Shown here: positions 17,779 to 26,571 of the stretch, piece after piece
Numbering within the stretch: position 1 is the first letter of the stretch
Layout: every line of letters starts with the position of its first letter
From: Terriglobales bacterium
GTDB taxonomy: Bacteria > Acidobacteriota > Terriglobia > Terriglobales > Acidobacteriaceae
Direction: 5' to 3'
Assembly (NCBI GenBank): GCA_030038475.1
Contig: JASHOU010000032.1
Coordinates: 1 to 50,318 of the forward strand
DNA: 50,318 nucleotides
Program-made: the position numbers and the translations under genes
The notes under the pieces: generated by a model
The model's input: only the letters and a program-made list of their open reading frames with translations
Database searches by the model: none
Told to the model about the DNA's origin: nothing

Positions 17779-19800
17779 TTACCGTTCGACTGGCGCTTGC
17801 GACTCGCTGCTGGGCCGTTGATCTAGGTGCTTAGCGGCTGTACGTTCCCGTTCCGCATCCCCTTCTCGTCCCAACTGCAGATATGCGTCGGCCAATAAAA
17901 TGTGCGGCCATGGCTTCTCGGGACGCAGCGCGGCTGCTTTCTTCAACCTCGGCAAGGCGGCCTCCGGCTGTTTTGAAACCAACAGAATCCGCCCCTCGAG
18001 TAGAAGGGCGTCGTAGTCTTTAGGAACGACTTCCAGTACTTTTTCGCATTCCGTGACCGCTTCGCGCGCGCGATCACTCTGGGCATAGGCGGTGGCCAGC
18101 ATGAGGTGTGGTTGAGGCCAGCGCGGTATTTTCTCCACTATGATCTGCAATTCGTGCGTCGCCGCCGCGAAATCCTTGGTTCCGAGTAATGCGCGCGCCA
18201 GTTGGAAATGCGCAAGGGTCATATCCGGATTTAACTCGACGACCTTGCGCAACACCGGTATTGCCTTGTCATACTCTTTCATCGATAGGTAACATCTTCC
18301 AAGCTCCATATAAAAATTAGGTGCGCGCGGATCTTTCCCAATCAGCACTTGCAGGAGAGGAATCGCTGCCTGGCAATCCCCGTCGTCTATAATGAAGCCG
18401 ACCCGCTCAGACATATTGGCAATCTCAATTTTGTCCTTCGGATCCGCGCCCAGATTGCCAGTGTCTGACTTCGTGGCTGTGGGATCGGTGGCGACATATC
18501 CCAGCGCTCCCAGTTTCTCCATCGCCTCCGGATCCATCTCCGACTTGGACGCTTCTTTCGCGCTGGCGGTCTTCTGACGAAACGCATCGAGCTGCGCTGC
18601 CAAGGTGCTGGTCACCGCCGCTGAGGCTGCCGCCAGATCGTGCTGCGAGTTCGGATCCGTGGACTGATCATAAAGTTCCGGTCGCGGCGCTTTGATATAC
18701 AAGTATTTCCCCGAACGCAGTGCTCGCAGCGGACTCCAGTGATAGGCTCGGTACGCGTAATCCGTCTCCGCGTAGGCTGGCCGGTCGGGGAATGTCTCCG
18801 CCGCGACGTTCGTTTCCCCGCTCTTAATGGACGCCAGCTTCGCCGTCATCATGTCCAGCAGCGATTGCCCTTGCACTTCCTGCGGAACCGCAACTCCCAC
18901 CGCCTGCAAGATCGTCGGCAGCACATCCACCAGCCCCACCCTACTCTCGATTCGCTTCCCCGCTGTACTCCCACCCGGCAGCTTGATCATAAGGGGAACG
19001 TGAATGGTCTCATCGTAGAGAAAGATTCCGTGGAAATCCTCTCCGTGCTCCCCCAGCGATTCTCCGTGATCGGCCATCACCGCGATGACTGAGCTGTCGA
19101 AAAGCCCACGCGCCCGCAACTGGCTCAAAAATTCACCCACTGCCGAATCCACGTAAGCAATCTCGCCGTCGTACGGCGCCGAGGCGTACTTGCTCTTGAA
19201 TGGTTGCGGAGGATCATAGGGATAATGGGCGTCATAAAGATGCACCCAAACAAAGAAAGGACCTTGCGAGTGCTCGCTCAACCAGGTGAGAGCGTGCGCC
19301 ACCACCTCACCGCCGCGGCGCTCCACTGTGTGATAGCGATCCTCTCCCGGTTGTCGCGCGCGAAAGCCGGCGTCGTAGGTGTCAAATCCGCGGCCGAAGC
19401 CTGGAGCGAACCGTTGCTTCGGGTCAAGCACCATCGAACTGACAAACGCTGCGGTGTGATAACCGTGGCTTCGCAGGATATCCGGAGCATACGGGAGATC
19501 CTGTGCCAGCGGCACCTGGAAATCACTGATCTTGTGAAATTGCGGATAAGTACCGGTGAGAATGGTGGCGTGAGAGGCCGCGGTTAGCGGGACTTGCGAA
19601 TACGCACGCGTGAAAACCACAGACTGGCGAGCCAGTTGGTCCAGGTTCCGCGTCAGCCCGCGGTCCGAACCCAGAAACCCCATGCGATCGGCTCGGACCG
19701 TGTCGAGAGTAATCAGAATTACATTGGGAGGCTCGGTTGCACCAGCGAGCGTCGTGGCCGCCAAACAAAACACGCACAACAACTGACGAACGATCGACAT
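17779..19800 (-). CDS. sulfatase-like hydrolase with C-terminal TPR domain
   Basis: About 673 residues: signal peptide (LLCVFCLAATTLAGA), alkaline-phosphatase-superfamily/sulfatase domain (about 27-400) and TPR repeats (about 490-650: NFYMELGRCYLSMKEYDKA, AHFQLARALLGTKDFAAA and others). Metal-site elements are present: ILITLDTVRADRMG at the start, and VMADHGESLGEHGEDFHG near residue 245. At the nucleophile position, where true sulfatases have Cys-x-Pro-x-Arg, this protein reads PLTAASHATILTG, so formylglycine cannot form and Thr or Ser may act instead, as in phospho-/phosphonotransferase branches. ATG 19800 starts the signal peptide; the TTG at 19824 is less likely. It is divergent from the FG-GAP gene. 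Substrate unknown. Confidence 0.88.
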   Translation of the reverse strand: MSIVRQLLCVFCLAATTLAGATEPPNVILITLDTVRADRMGFLGSDRGLTRNLDQLARQSVVFTRAYSQVPLTAASHATILTGTYPQFHKISDFQVPLAQDLPYAPDILRSHGYHTAAFVSSMVLDPKQRFAPGFGRGFDTYDAGFRARQPGEDRYHTVERRGGEVVAHALTWLSEHSQGPFFVWVHLYDAHYPYDPPQPFKSKYASAPYDGEIAYVDSAVGEFLSQLRARGLFDSSVIAVMADHGESLGEHGEDFHGIFLYDETIHVPLMIKLPGGSTAGKRIESRVGLVDVLPTILQAVGVAVPQEVQGQSLLDMMTAKLASIKSGETNVAAETFPDRPAYAETDYAYRAYHWSPLRALRSGKYLYIKAPRPELYDQSTDPNSQHDLAAASAAVTSTLAAQLDAFRQKTASAKEASKSEMDPEAMEKLGALGYVATDPTATKSDTGNLGADPKDKIEIANMSERVGFIIDDGDCQAAIPLLQVLIGKDPRAPNFYMELGRCYLSMKEYDKAIPVLRKVVELNPDMTLAHFQLARALLGTKDFAAATHELQIIVEKIPRWPQPHLMLATAYAQSDRAREAVTECEKVLEVVPKDYDALLLEGRILLVSKQPEAALPRLKKAAALRPEKPWPHILLADAYLQLGREGDAERERTAAKHLDQRPSSESQAPVER

Positions 19801-19987
19801 GGGCGAAAGTATAGCACCGCGCAAAATGTCATTATCCTGCCCGCAATGTGCAAAACCGACAGGCCAATTCCTGCGTCACAACAACCTTGGAGGCGGCACC
19901 GGCACTCCAACCTTGGACCTACAACCCGATGGTTATCGGCGAGTTATCCTCAGCTTGGTCAATGCCTCGAGTTACATCCATTTTCGA

Positions 19988-20016
19988 TTGACTCAGGCTT
20001 CGTGAGCGACTAATAT
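19988..20016 (+). promoter_or_regulatory. sigma-70-like promoter of the FG-GAP gene
   Basis: TTGACT (19988-19993), a 17-nt spacer and TAATAT (20011-20016) match the housekeeping consensus at 5/6 and 4/6 positions. Transcription would start near 20023, leaving a leader of about 64 nt with GGAG at 20077-20080 before the ATG at 20087. Confidence 0.6.
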
Positions 20017-20086
20017 TGCTGCTCGTTCTCTTCCTGAAGTGCCATCGGCTGCTCATCCAGCTTGACCGACAGATCTGGAGCGAAAA

Positions 20087-23000
20087 ATGAAAGCATCCGA
20101 AAACGCGGGATCCAGGCTGCTCTCCGCATTGCGCCTTGGAGTTCTCTTATTCTTAGTCGCGCCTATCTTATCCGCCCAGAATAACCCCATCTTCAACGGC
20201 CCACGGGACTACCTCGTGGGATCGTACCCGCAGTCGGTAGTGGTTGCTGACTTCAACGGCGACGGCCTTCCCGATATCGCCACCGCCAATAACTCCTCGA
20301 ACAATATTTCGATTCTTCTGCAGAACGCCAATGGGACCTTCCAGGCTGCTGTCAACTATCCCGTGGGCAATGGACCGGTGTCACTGCAGGTGGGCGATGT
20401 GAACAATGATGGCAATCTGGACCTCATCGTGATCAACGTAACCGACAGCACCGTGGCAGTACTGCTCGGCAATGGAGACGGCACGTTTCAGGCTCCAAAG
20501 ACGACGCCTATTCCCGGAACCCCGCCCCCGTTTCCTTATTTAGCTGTCGGCGATTTTAACGCCGATGGCAATCTCGATGTTGTGATTACGATGGCTTTGG
20601 CGCAAGTGGGGACATACGGCGCGGGGATCATGCTGGGAAACGGCGACGGGACTTTCCAGGCCCCGGTAACCTACCAGGTGAGTGGCTATCCGGTCGGGTT
20701 GGTCGCCGCTGACTTCAACAACGACTCAAAATTAGACGTCGCGGTTGCGATCAACACCGGCGGTATTTCCGTTCTACTCGGCAACGGCAACGGTACCTTT
20801 CAACCAGCAATCAATACGACCCTTCCTGGCACGGGACCTATTGGGTTGGTAGTTGCGGATTTCAATCAAGATGGCAATTTGGACATTGCGACTGAAATAA
20901 ATAATGAGGGTGCGGAGAATCTGGCCCTGCTTCTGGGCAATGGAAACGGCACTTTCCAAGTCCAGGTCCTTTCCTTGAGTGCGGCGCCGCTGGCTGCCGG
21001 CGATTTGAATGGAGATGGCAAACCGGACCTTGTCTGCCAGGGTGTCCCCGGTCTCGAGATCCTGCTTAACAGTGGGAACGGAACCTTCACCGTGGGGCAA
21101 TCCCTGGCGATGGCGTCCGGCGAGGTCGGCGTGGTGGTTGCTGTCTCAGATTTGACGGGCAATCAAAAGATGGACTTGGTCGCATCCCAATTCGGCACGC
21201 ATTCTGGAAGCGGACTGCCGGACATCGTCACCGTACTGCTGGGCAACGGAGACGGCACCTTTGCCGTCTTTCCTTCTTTTGTGGGGAATGTGCTCTCACC
21301 CGATCTGGGTAATGCGCTTGGCGTGCCGGCCGCTGCGGACTTCAATGGTGACGGCAAGATCGACTTGGCTGTGGGCAATTCGGTCCTCGAAGAAGACATG
21401 CCGGTCGCAGTGCAATTTGCATTGCTTCTTAACGATGGCGCCGGCTTCGGGCCCCCTAGCGTAACTCAGCTACAGATGGGTACGCCCCAACTGTTGCCCT
21501 GGGTGGCTGCCGCGGATTTCAATGGCGATGGCCAAATGGATTTGGCGGTTGCGAGCAGCGACATTGCCATTTTCCTGGGCAATGGCAACGGCACATTTCA
21601 GCCCGAAGCAGATTATGGGTCGCAGATGACCGGGCCGATTGCAATTGGTGATTTTAACAATGACGGAAACCTGGACGTGCTCGGCGTTCTGACAAATACA
21701 ACCGATGTGTCTGTACTGCCGGGCAACGGCAACGGAACCTTCGGTTTCCCCGTGAACTCATCTGCTGGCAATTATGTCATGGCTCTGGCGGTTGCAGATT
21801 TTAACGGCGATGGAAATCTCGACGCAGCAGTTCTGACAAGTGCCTTGCAACTTACCATGCTCTTTGGAAATGGCAATGGAACCTTTTCGTTGGGCCCAAG
21901 CTATAATGTTGGACCCGATCCCACCGCCATCGCCACCGGCGACGTGAACGGCGACGGCATTCCTGACCTTGTTATTGGGAATTCGGATAGTTACGACTCT
22001 CAAACCGGTCAATTCGTACCGTCTTCAGTCGTCGTGCTTTTGGGAGTTGGCAACGGTACATTTCAACCTCCCATCACCACCGTCGCGGGCAACAGGATTT
22101 CATGGATAGCGATCTCTGACTTTAATCTCGATGGTAAAGCAGATGTCGCAATTAGTAATGAGGGCTGGGGCGATGTTTCTTTGCTGCTGGGCAATGGCGA
22201 CGGCACCTTCCAGGCTCCAATGCAGTTTTGTCTCAACAATGTGGCAGGGCCGCTTGCTGTCGCTGATTTTGATGGCAACGGAAGTCCCGATTTAGCTGTT
22301 TCTGGTGGCGTGGGTATTTTGGGTACAAGCAACATAACCCTGCTGCTCAGTCAGGGGAGTGGCGGGTCGGCCGCAATTGTAGCGCCTGGCTTTATCGCTT
22401 TTGGGAACCAGGCCGTAGGCCAGCCAAGCGCGGTGGCGACTGCGACTCTTACCAACACGGCTTCCAACGCCCTGACAATTACGAGCATTACCGTCTCCGG
22501 TCCGCAAAGCGGGGATTACCAGCAGGTCAATGACTGTGGCACAAGCCTTTCCGCAGGAGCAGATTGCACCATTAGTATCGCGTTCACTCCCCAGGCGCCG
22601 GGCGCGCGCAGTGCGGTTATTCAGATCACCGATAGTGCAATCAACTCACCGCAGGTAATCAGTCTAAGCGGCGTGGGCTCGGGTTCCGCGGTCTCACTTG
22701 TTCCCGGAAACATTTCTTTCGGCAACCAGTACGTCGGGTCCAGCAGCTCCTCGCAAGCAGTTACTTTGACCAACACCGGGAACACAACTTTAGTCATTAC
22801 TGGCATCACCTTCACGGGAGCGCAGGCGGGCGATTTTTCGCAAACCAATAATTGCCCAAGCAATTTGGCCAGTGCAGCCAGCTGCACGGTGAACGTTATC
22901 TTTACTCCTGCTGCGGGCGGAAGCCGCGTAGCTGCGCTTAGCGTCACCGACAATGCCTACAACAGTCCGCAAAGCGTGGCGCTTACTGGGACTGGCGAGG

Positions 23001-23545
23001 GTTTCTCGGTGACGGTCTCTTCACCAAGTCAGACCGTGTCACCCGGTCAAACCGCGACGTACTCGCTGAACGTGAGTCCACTTGGCGGGTTCAATCAAAC
23101 GGTGCAGATGAGTTGCACAGGAGCGCCGGCCGAGTCGAGTTGCAGCGTGTCGCCAAGTTCTTTCACGTTAAACGGTTCGGCATCGCAAGCCGTGATGGTC
23201 ACGGTAACAACCGTAGGAACCTCCGCCGGTCTGAGGAAAACGCAGTTCGGCAGGCCTTCGAACACTGCCTATGGTTTTTGGATATGGAGTTTGGGAGCGT
23301 TCGGAATAGTAGGTCTGGTGAGCTTGGCGGGTTGGCGGCGGGAGTGGCGGCGGTGGGTTTACGGTTTGCTATGCATCTGCCTGGTCGGTACGGTAATCAT
23401 GATTTCCGCATGTGGTGGATCGGGCGGTGGAGGCGGAACCGGCGGAATCCAACCCGGGACATACAACTTGGCGGTGACCAGCACGTTCTCTTCAGGATCG
23501 ACCACTTTGACTGTCACAACACCGCTTACTTTGATCGTGAAGTAA
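20087..23545 (+). CDS. large secreted FG-GAP/VCBS repeat protein with choice-of-anchor-D domains
   Basis: An 1152-residue surface protein. A signal peptide (LLFLVAPILSAQ) is followed by about 14 FG-GAP/VCBS repeats up to residue 750, each with a calcium-loop-like DFNGDGxxDI/LA and an LLGNGNGTF element, as in a beta-propeller. Two immunoglobulin-like choice-of-anchor-D (ASPM-SPD-2-Hydin type) modules follow, at about 761-865 (FIAFGNQAVG) and 866-970 (NISFGNQYVG), and then another Ig-like module from about 971. The C-terminus is odd: a hydrophobic helix (FGIVGLVSLAGW), basic residues, a second helix ending ISACGG, a poly-Gly linker and a last strand GTYNLAVT. It may mediate adhesion or polymer binding. 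The promoter is at 19988-20016, and GGAG is 6 nt before the ATG. Confidence 0.9.
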   Translation: MKASENAGSRLLSALRLGVLLFLVAPILSAQNNPIFNGPRDYLVGSYPQSVVVADFNGDGLPDIATANNSSNNISILLQNANGTFQAAVNYPVGNGPVSLQVGDVNNDGNLDLIVINVTDSTVAVLLGNGDGTFQAPKTTPIPGTPPPFPYLAVGDFNADGNLDVVITMALAQVGTYGAGIMLGNGDGTFQAPVTYQVSGYPVGLVAADFNNDSKLDVAVAINTGGISVLLGNGNGTFQPAINTTLPGTGPIGLVVADFNQDGNLDIATEINNEGAENLALLLGNGNGTFQVQVLSLSAAPLAAGDLNGDGKPDLVCQGVPGLEILLNSGNGTFTVGQSLAMASGEVGVVVAVSDLTGNQKMDLVASQFGTHSGSGLPDIVTVLLGNGDGTFAVFPSFVGNVLSPDLGNALGVPAAADFNGDGKIDLAVGNSVLEEDMPVAVQFALLLNDGAGFGPPSVTQLQMGTPQLLPWVAAADFNGDGQMDLAVASSDIAIFLGNGNGTFQPEADYGSQMTGPIAIGDFNNDGNLDVLGVLTNTTDVSVLPGNGNGTFGFPVNSSAGNYVMALAVADFNGDGNLDAAVLTSALQLTMLFGNGNGTFSLGPSYNVGPDPTAIATGDVNGDGIPDLVIGNSDSYDSQTGQFVPSSVVVLLGVGNGTFQPPITTVAGNRISWIAISDFNLDGKADVAISNEGWGDVSLLLGNGDGTFQAPMQFCLNNVAGPLAVADFDGNGSPDLAVSGGVGILGTSNITLLLSQGSGGSAAIVAPGFIAFGNQAVGQPSAVATATLTNTASNALTITSITVSGPQSGDYQQVNDCGTSLSAGADCTISIAFTPQAPGARSAVIQITDSAINSPQVISLSGVGSGSAVSLVPGNISFGNQYVGSSSSSQAVTLTNTGNTTLVITGITFTGAQAGDFSQTNNCPSNLASAASCTVNVIFTPAAGGSRVAALSVTDNAYNSPQSVALTGTGEGFSVTVSSPSQTVSPGQTATYSLNVSPLGGFNQTVQMSCTGAPAESSCSVSPSSFTLNGSASQAVMVTVTTVGTSAGLRKTQFGRPSNTAYGFWIWSLGAFGIVGLVSLAGWRREWRRWVYGLLCICLVGTVIMISACGGSGGGGGTGGIQPGTYNLAVTSTFSSGSTTLTVTTPLTLIVK

Positions 23546-23615
23546 TCGTTAAGGCGATATTCGCTGCGTCAAGCTAAACCAGCCTCGGGACATCGCGCCC
23601 GGCGTTTTCTATCAT

Positions 23616-24497
23616 TCAGCGTGGCTGTCCATTTCCCCCATCGCCCTCCCTTGTTGCAATTTCCGTGGAATCGGATGGGAGGTGATAACGACGAAGTCCC
23701 GTAAGTTGCAAACTTAACGCCGCCAGAAAAGCGGAGTTATTCACGAGGTAGCGTTTCCATAGGCGTCCTGGTTCTTGGTAAAGCCGGTGGACCCACTGAA
23801 GTCCGGCATTTTTGATCCACTGAGGAGCATCTTTCACGTGGCCGGTATGAATGTCGAACGCGGCACCCACTCCGATCATGAACTTGCAGGAAAACCGTCG
23901 GAAGTTCGCGGCCATAAATTTTTCTTGTTTCGGCGTACTGAGACCTACCCAAATAATATCGGGCAATGCGGTTTCCAACTGTCTTTCAAGGGCATACAGT
24001 TCTGACGGGCCGAGCGGTCGAAACGGTGGCGTAAAAGTGCCTACGATTTTGATACCGGGAAACCTGTGCCGCAGGTGCTCCGCAAGTTCCTCGGCGATCC
24101 CCGGCTTCCCGCCATAGAGAAAATGGCGGACTCCGGTTTGAGCTGACCTTCGGCAGACCTCCAGCATCAGATCGGGGCCGAAAACACGCCTCATGCCTGA
24201 GTTTCCCTGCATGCGTCCAACCCAAACCGTTGGCATGCCATCGGGAGTTACGAGGAAGGCCTGGTTGAGGATGTCCCGGAATTCGGAATCGCGTTGCGCC
24301 TCCATCACCCCGTGCACGCTAGTGACACAAACGTATCCCATTGTTCCTTCACGAACGGCGCTCTCGATAATGCTGGCCGCGTGGGGAAGGTCGATCGCGT
24401 GTACGCCAACGCCAAGCACGTTGGCGCGGCTCTTAGTCGGCGCTGCGCGCCGCGAGAATGTTGGTGAGGCGACCGGCGTTCCGTAATTCATCTTCAA
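23616..24497 (-). CDS. WecG/TagA/CpsF-family glycosyltransferase (GT26)
   Basis: About 293 residues, a cytoplasmic GT26 enzyme of the group that transfers N-acetylmannosamine(uronate) or glucose onto polyprenyl-diphosphate-linked sugars. Conserved blocks: NVLGVGVHAIDL at the domain start (about residue 26), TPDGMPTVWVGR, RHFLYGGKPG, DIIWVGLSTPKQEKFMA and GVGAAFDIHTGHV, ending in the LYQEPGRLWKRYL signature. The proposed ATG (24497) lies 65 nt inside the upstream epimerase gene, an unusually long overlap. Translation might instead begin at a GTG near 24419, but that would remove the N-terminal extension up to the first conserved strand. It is the last gene of the cluster and probably adds the second sugar of the repeat unit. 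Confidence 0.9.
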   Translation of the reverse strand: MKMNYGTPVASPTFSRRAAPTKSRANVLGVGVHAIDLPHAASIIESAVREGTMGYVCVTSVHGVMEAQRDSEFRDILNQAFLVTPDGMPTVWVGRMQGNSGMRRVFGPDLMLEVCRRSAQTGVRHFLYGGKPGIAEELAEHLRHRFPGIKIVGTFTPPFRPLGPSELYALERQLETALPDIIWVGLSTPKQEKFMAANFRRFSCKFMIGVGAAFDIHTGHVKDAPQWIKNAGLQWVHRLYQEPGRLWKRYLVNNSAFLAALSLQLTGLRRYHLPSDSTEIATREGDGGNGQPR

Positions 24498-25440
24498 TCC
24501 ATCGATAAGTAATCGTCAGACCCTGCTCAAGCGAAACGGAAGGTTCCCAGCCCAAAGTCTGTCGTAAGCGGCTATTGTCGCTGTTGCGGCCACGCACTCC
24601 CTGTGGCTTACTTAAATCGTGATGCTTTGTAAGATGCTTGCTGGCGATCTTAGTAACAAGGTCCACCAGTTCATTGATCGAGATCAGTCGATCTGTACCC
24701 AAATTCAAAGGATCGGGATAGTCTGATGCCATCAGCCGTAGCAGTCCTTCGACGCAATCGTCAACATACATGAACGACCGCGTCTGCTCCCCGTCCCCCC
24801 AAATGTCAATGCTTCCACCGTTATGTGCCAAGGCCACTTTGCGCGAGATCGCGGCCGGTGCTTTCTCCTTACCCCCCTCGTAGGTTCCCAGCGGTCCGTA
24901 GACGTTATGGAATCGAACGATGCGAGTTTCGAACCGGTGGTCCTGCCAATAATAGCGACACAGCTCTTCAGTAAAAAGCTTCTCCCACCCATACCCTGCT
25001 TCAGGATCTGCGGGGTAGGCGTCCTCTTCACGAAGCGGCGTGACCTCAGTCTCGCGTTGCTTGCCCTGCGCATATACGCATGCAGACGACGAGAATAGAA
25101 ACCGCGAGACTCCATTTAGACGGCTGGCTTCGAGCATTTGGGCATTAATCAAAATGTTGTTGCGTGCAATATCGGCGTGTGAGGCAGTGATATAACCAAT
25201 GCCGCCCATGTCTGCTGCTAGGTTGTAGACCTGTTCGATGCCTCCGCGAGTCGCCAAAAGACAGTTGTCATACTTTCGAAGGTCGAGTAACTCGAATTCG
25301 TCCGCAGCCGTGCGTTCATATTCCGGCTCCTTAATGTCTGCGCCTCGAACCCAAAATCCATCCGCCTTAAGCCGCGTTATCAGGTGGTGCCCGATAAACC
25401 CTCCCGCACCAGTAACAAGAATGTGTTTTTTATCTCCCAC
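24433..25440 (-). CDS. NAD-dependent epimerase, GDP-mannose 3,5-epimerase-like
   Basis: An extended short-chain dehydrogenase/reductase of 335 residues. The NAD-binding motif is VTGAGGFIGHHL; the catalytic elements are FLFSSSACVY (Ser/Thr) and YGWEK (Tyr-x-x-x-Lys). Segments such as NLAADMGGIGYI, FHNVYGPLGTYEGGKEKAPAA, WGDGEQTRSFMYVDDCVEG and GVRGRNSDN are close to GDP-mannose 3,5-epimerase, which makes GDP-L-galactose. The enzyme would supply the activated sugar for this cluster. The start is GTG at 25440 with AAGGAG about 10 nt upstream, and an AT-rich stretch in the 86-nt gap before it (including TATATT) could serve as a secondary promoter. The exact sugar needs enzymology; a UDP-sugar epimerase is the alternative. 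Confidence 0.88.
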   Translation of the reverse strand: MGDKKHILVTGAGGFIGHHLITRLKADGFWVRGADIKEPEYERTAADEFELLDLRKYDNCLLATRGGIEQVYNLAADMGGIGYITASHADIARNNILINAQMLEASRLNGVSRFLFSSSACVYAQGKQRETEVTPLREEDAYPADPEAGYGWEKLFTEELCRYYWQDHRFETRIVRFHNVYGPLGTYEGGKEKAPAAISRKVALAHNGGSIDIWGDGEQTRSFMYVDDCVEGLLRLMASDYPDPLNLGTDRLISINELVDLVTKIASKHLTKHHDLSKPQGVRGRNSDNSRLRQTLGWEPSVSLEQGLTITYRWIEDELRNAGRLTNILAARSAD

Positions 25441-25526
25441 AGTAATTGATCTCCTTAGTTTGAGTACAAGTCGAGTTATTGCAAACTGTTAATATATCGA
25501 GACGAAAACACATAATAAGCCGCCAA

Positions 25527-26561
25527 TTAAACTAAAAGTTGTTCTTGAATGACGTTTAAGACGGTTTGAACCCGACCGGTCCAAGTGCCTACTTCCAATA
25601 GTCGACCATAATTCCGCTCCACGAGGTCTCGGATTGACCCTGCATTGTTCAGAAGAGATTCGATCTGCTCAAATTCGTTTCCTGCCTGCACCTCTATGAC
25701 TGGATTGTACCCAAACAAGTCTACGAGTTCTTGAGGAGCGTGCCCCACAATGAGACATTTTGAGGCCATAGATTCAAAGTATCGGTGCGTTACAGTCTCG
25801 ACCGTCCCTGACCGCTCGGGGTGGGTTTGCGAACACGGAAAACAAATCGATAACTTACTGCGTGACAGGCCGTCAATCAAACCAGCTCGGTCCGGGAAAA
25901 TGATCTTCCCCTTGATCTTTTCAAAAAGATGCACTCTATTCGCTTCGGCAAGAGGTCCAACGATTCGGCTGTGGAAGAAGTCATTCTTTCTGCCTAATTC
26001 TAGTACGTCAATATCTCTTTCCGTCCAGGATTTTGAGGGACAGTACTCGGATGGGTCGGTAGCTTCCGGGAGCCATACTGACTTCATTTTCGGAAGCGTT
26101 TCGGCAAAGTACTGGGCAGATTGTCTTGCTGAGAAAAAGGCAATCCGGACTCGGTGCCGTTTAAACAAAGACGTCCAGCGTTCATAGAGACTGGGCCAAC
26201 AGTCAAAACAGTAAGGGATCATCTCGGTCCAATACGAAAAAGGCAACGTCTTGCTCTCGGAAAAACCCATGAAACTCACAAATGCCGGGCCTTCAGAAGA
26301 ACGACGCAGATTTCGCATTAGACGCAGCTTGGATACAACTTTAGCGACAAAAATTTCTGCGTCACTCTGATGGTTCGACAAGGCGCGAACACCGGCGTAT
26401 TCCATGGCACGGTCAATCGACAGAAGAGGATGACACGCAACTGTTGGACAATACGTCGTCTTCAGAAATCGGAGATTTAGGTTCGTGCGGCGACCATGCT
26501 CGATTGTCGAGCGCTCGTTCTCGTCCACAGATAGGGCTTGACTAACATTAGTCGCTGCCAT
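25527..26561 (-). CDS. glycosyltransferase, CgeB-like
   Basis: About 344 residues, probably a GT-B glycosyltransferase of the CgeB/GT1-C-terminal type. Recognisable parts are the nucleotide-sugar side near the C-terminus: HRYFESMASKCLIVGHAPQE, FGYNPVIEV, then the LLNNAGSIRDLVERNYGRL helices. It contains RDIDVLELGRKNDFF and LSRSKLSICFPCSQT, typical of this group. The ATG at 26561 is chosen because it lies just after the stop of the preceding gene (10 nt gap); the longer frame to 26615 would overlap that gene. It sits among other glycosyltransferases. Donor and acceptor are unknown. Confidence 0.75.
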   Translation of the reverse strand: MAATNVSQALSVDENERSTIEHGRRTNLNLRFLKTTYCPTVACHPLLSIDRAMEYAGVRALSNHQSDAEIFVAKVVSKLRLMRNLRRSSEGPAFVSFMGFSESKTLPFSYWTEMIPYCFDCWPSLYERWTSLFKRHRVRIAFFSARQSAQYFAETLPKMKSVWLPEATDPSEYCPSKSWTERDIDVLELGRKNDFFHSRIVGPLAEANRVHLFEKIKGKIIFPDRAGLIDGLSRSKLSICFPCSQTHPERSGTVETVTHRYFESMASKCLIVGHAPQELVDLFGYNPVIEVQAGNEFEQIESLLNNAGSIRDLVERNYGRLLEVGTWTGRVQTVLNVIQEQLLV

Positions 26562-26571
26562 CGGATGTGTC

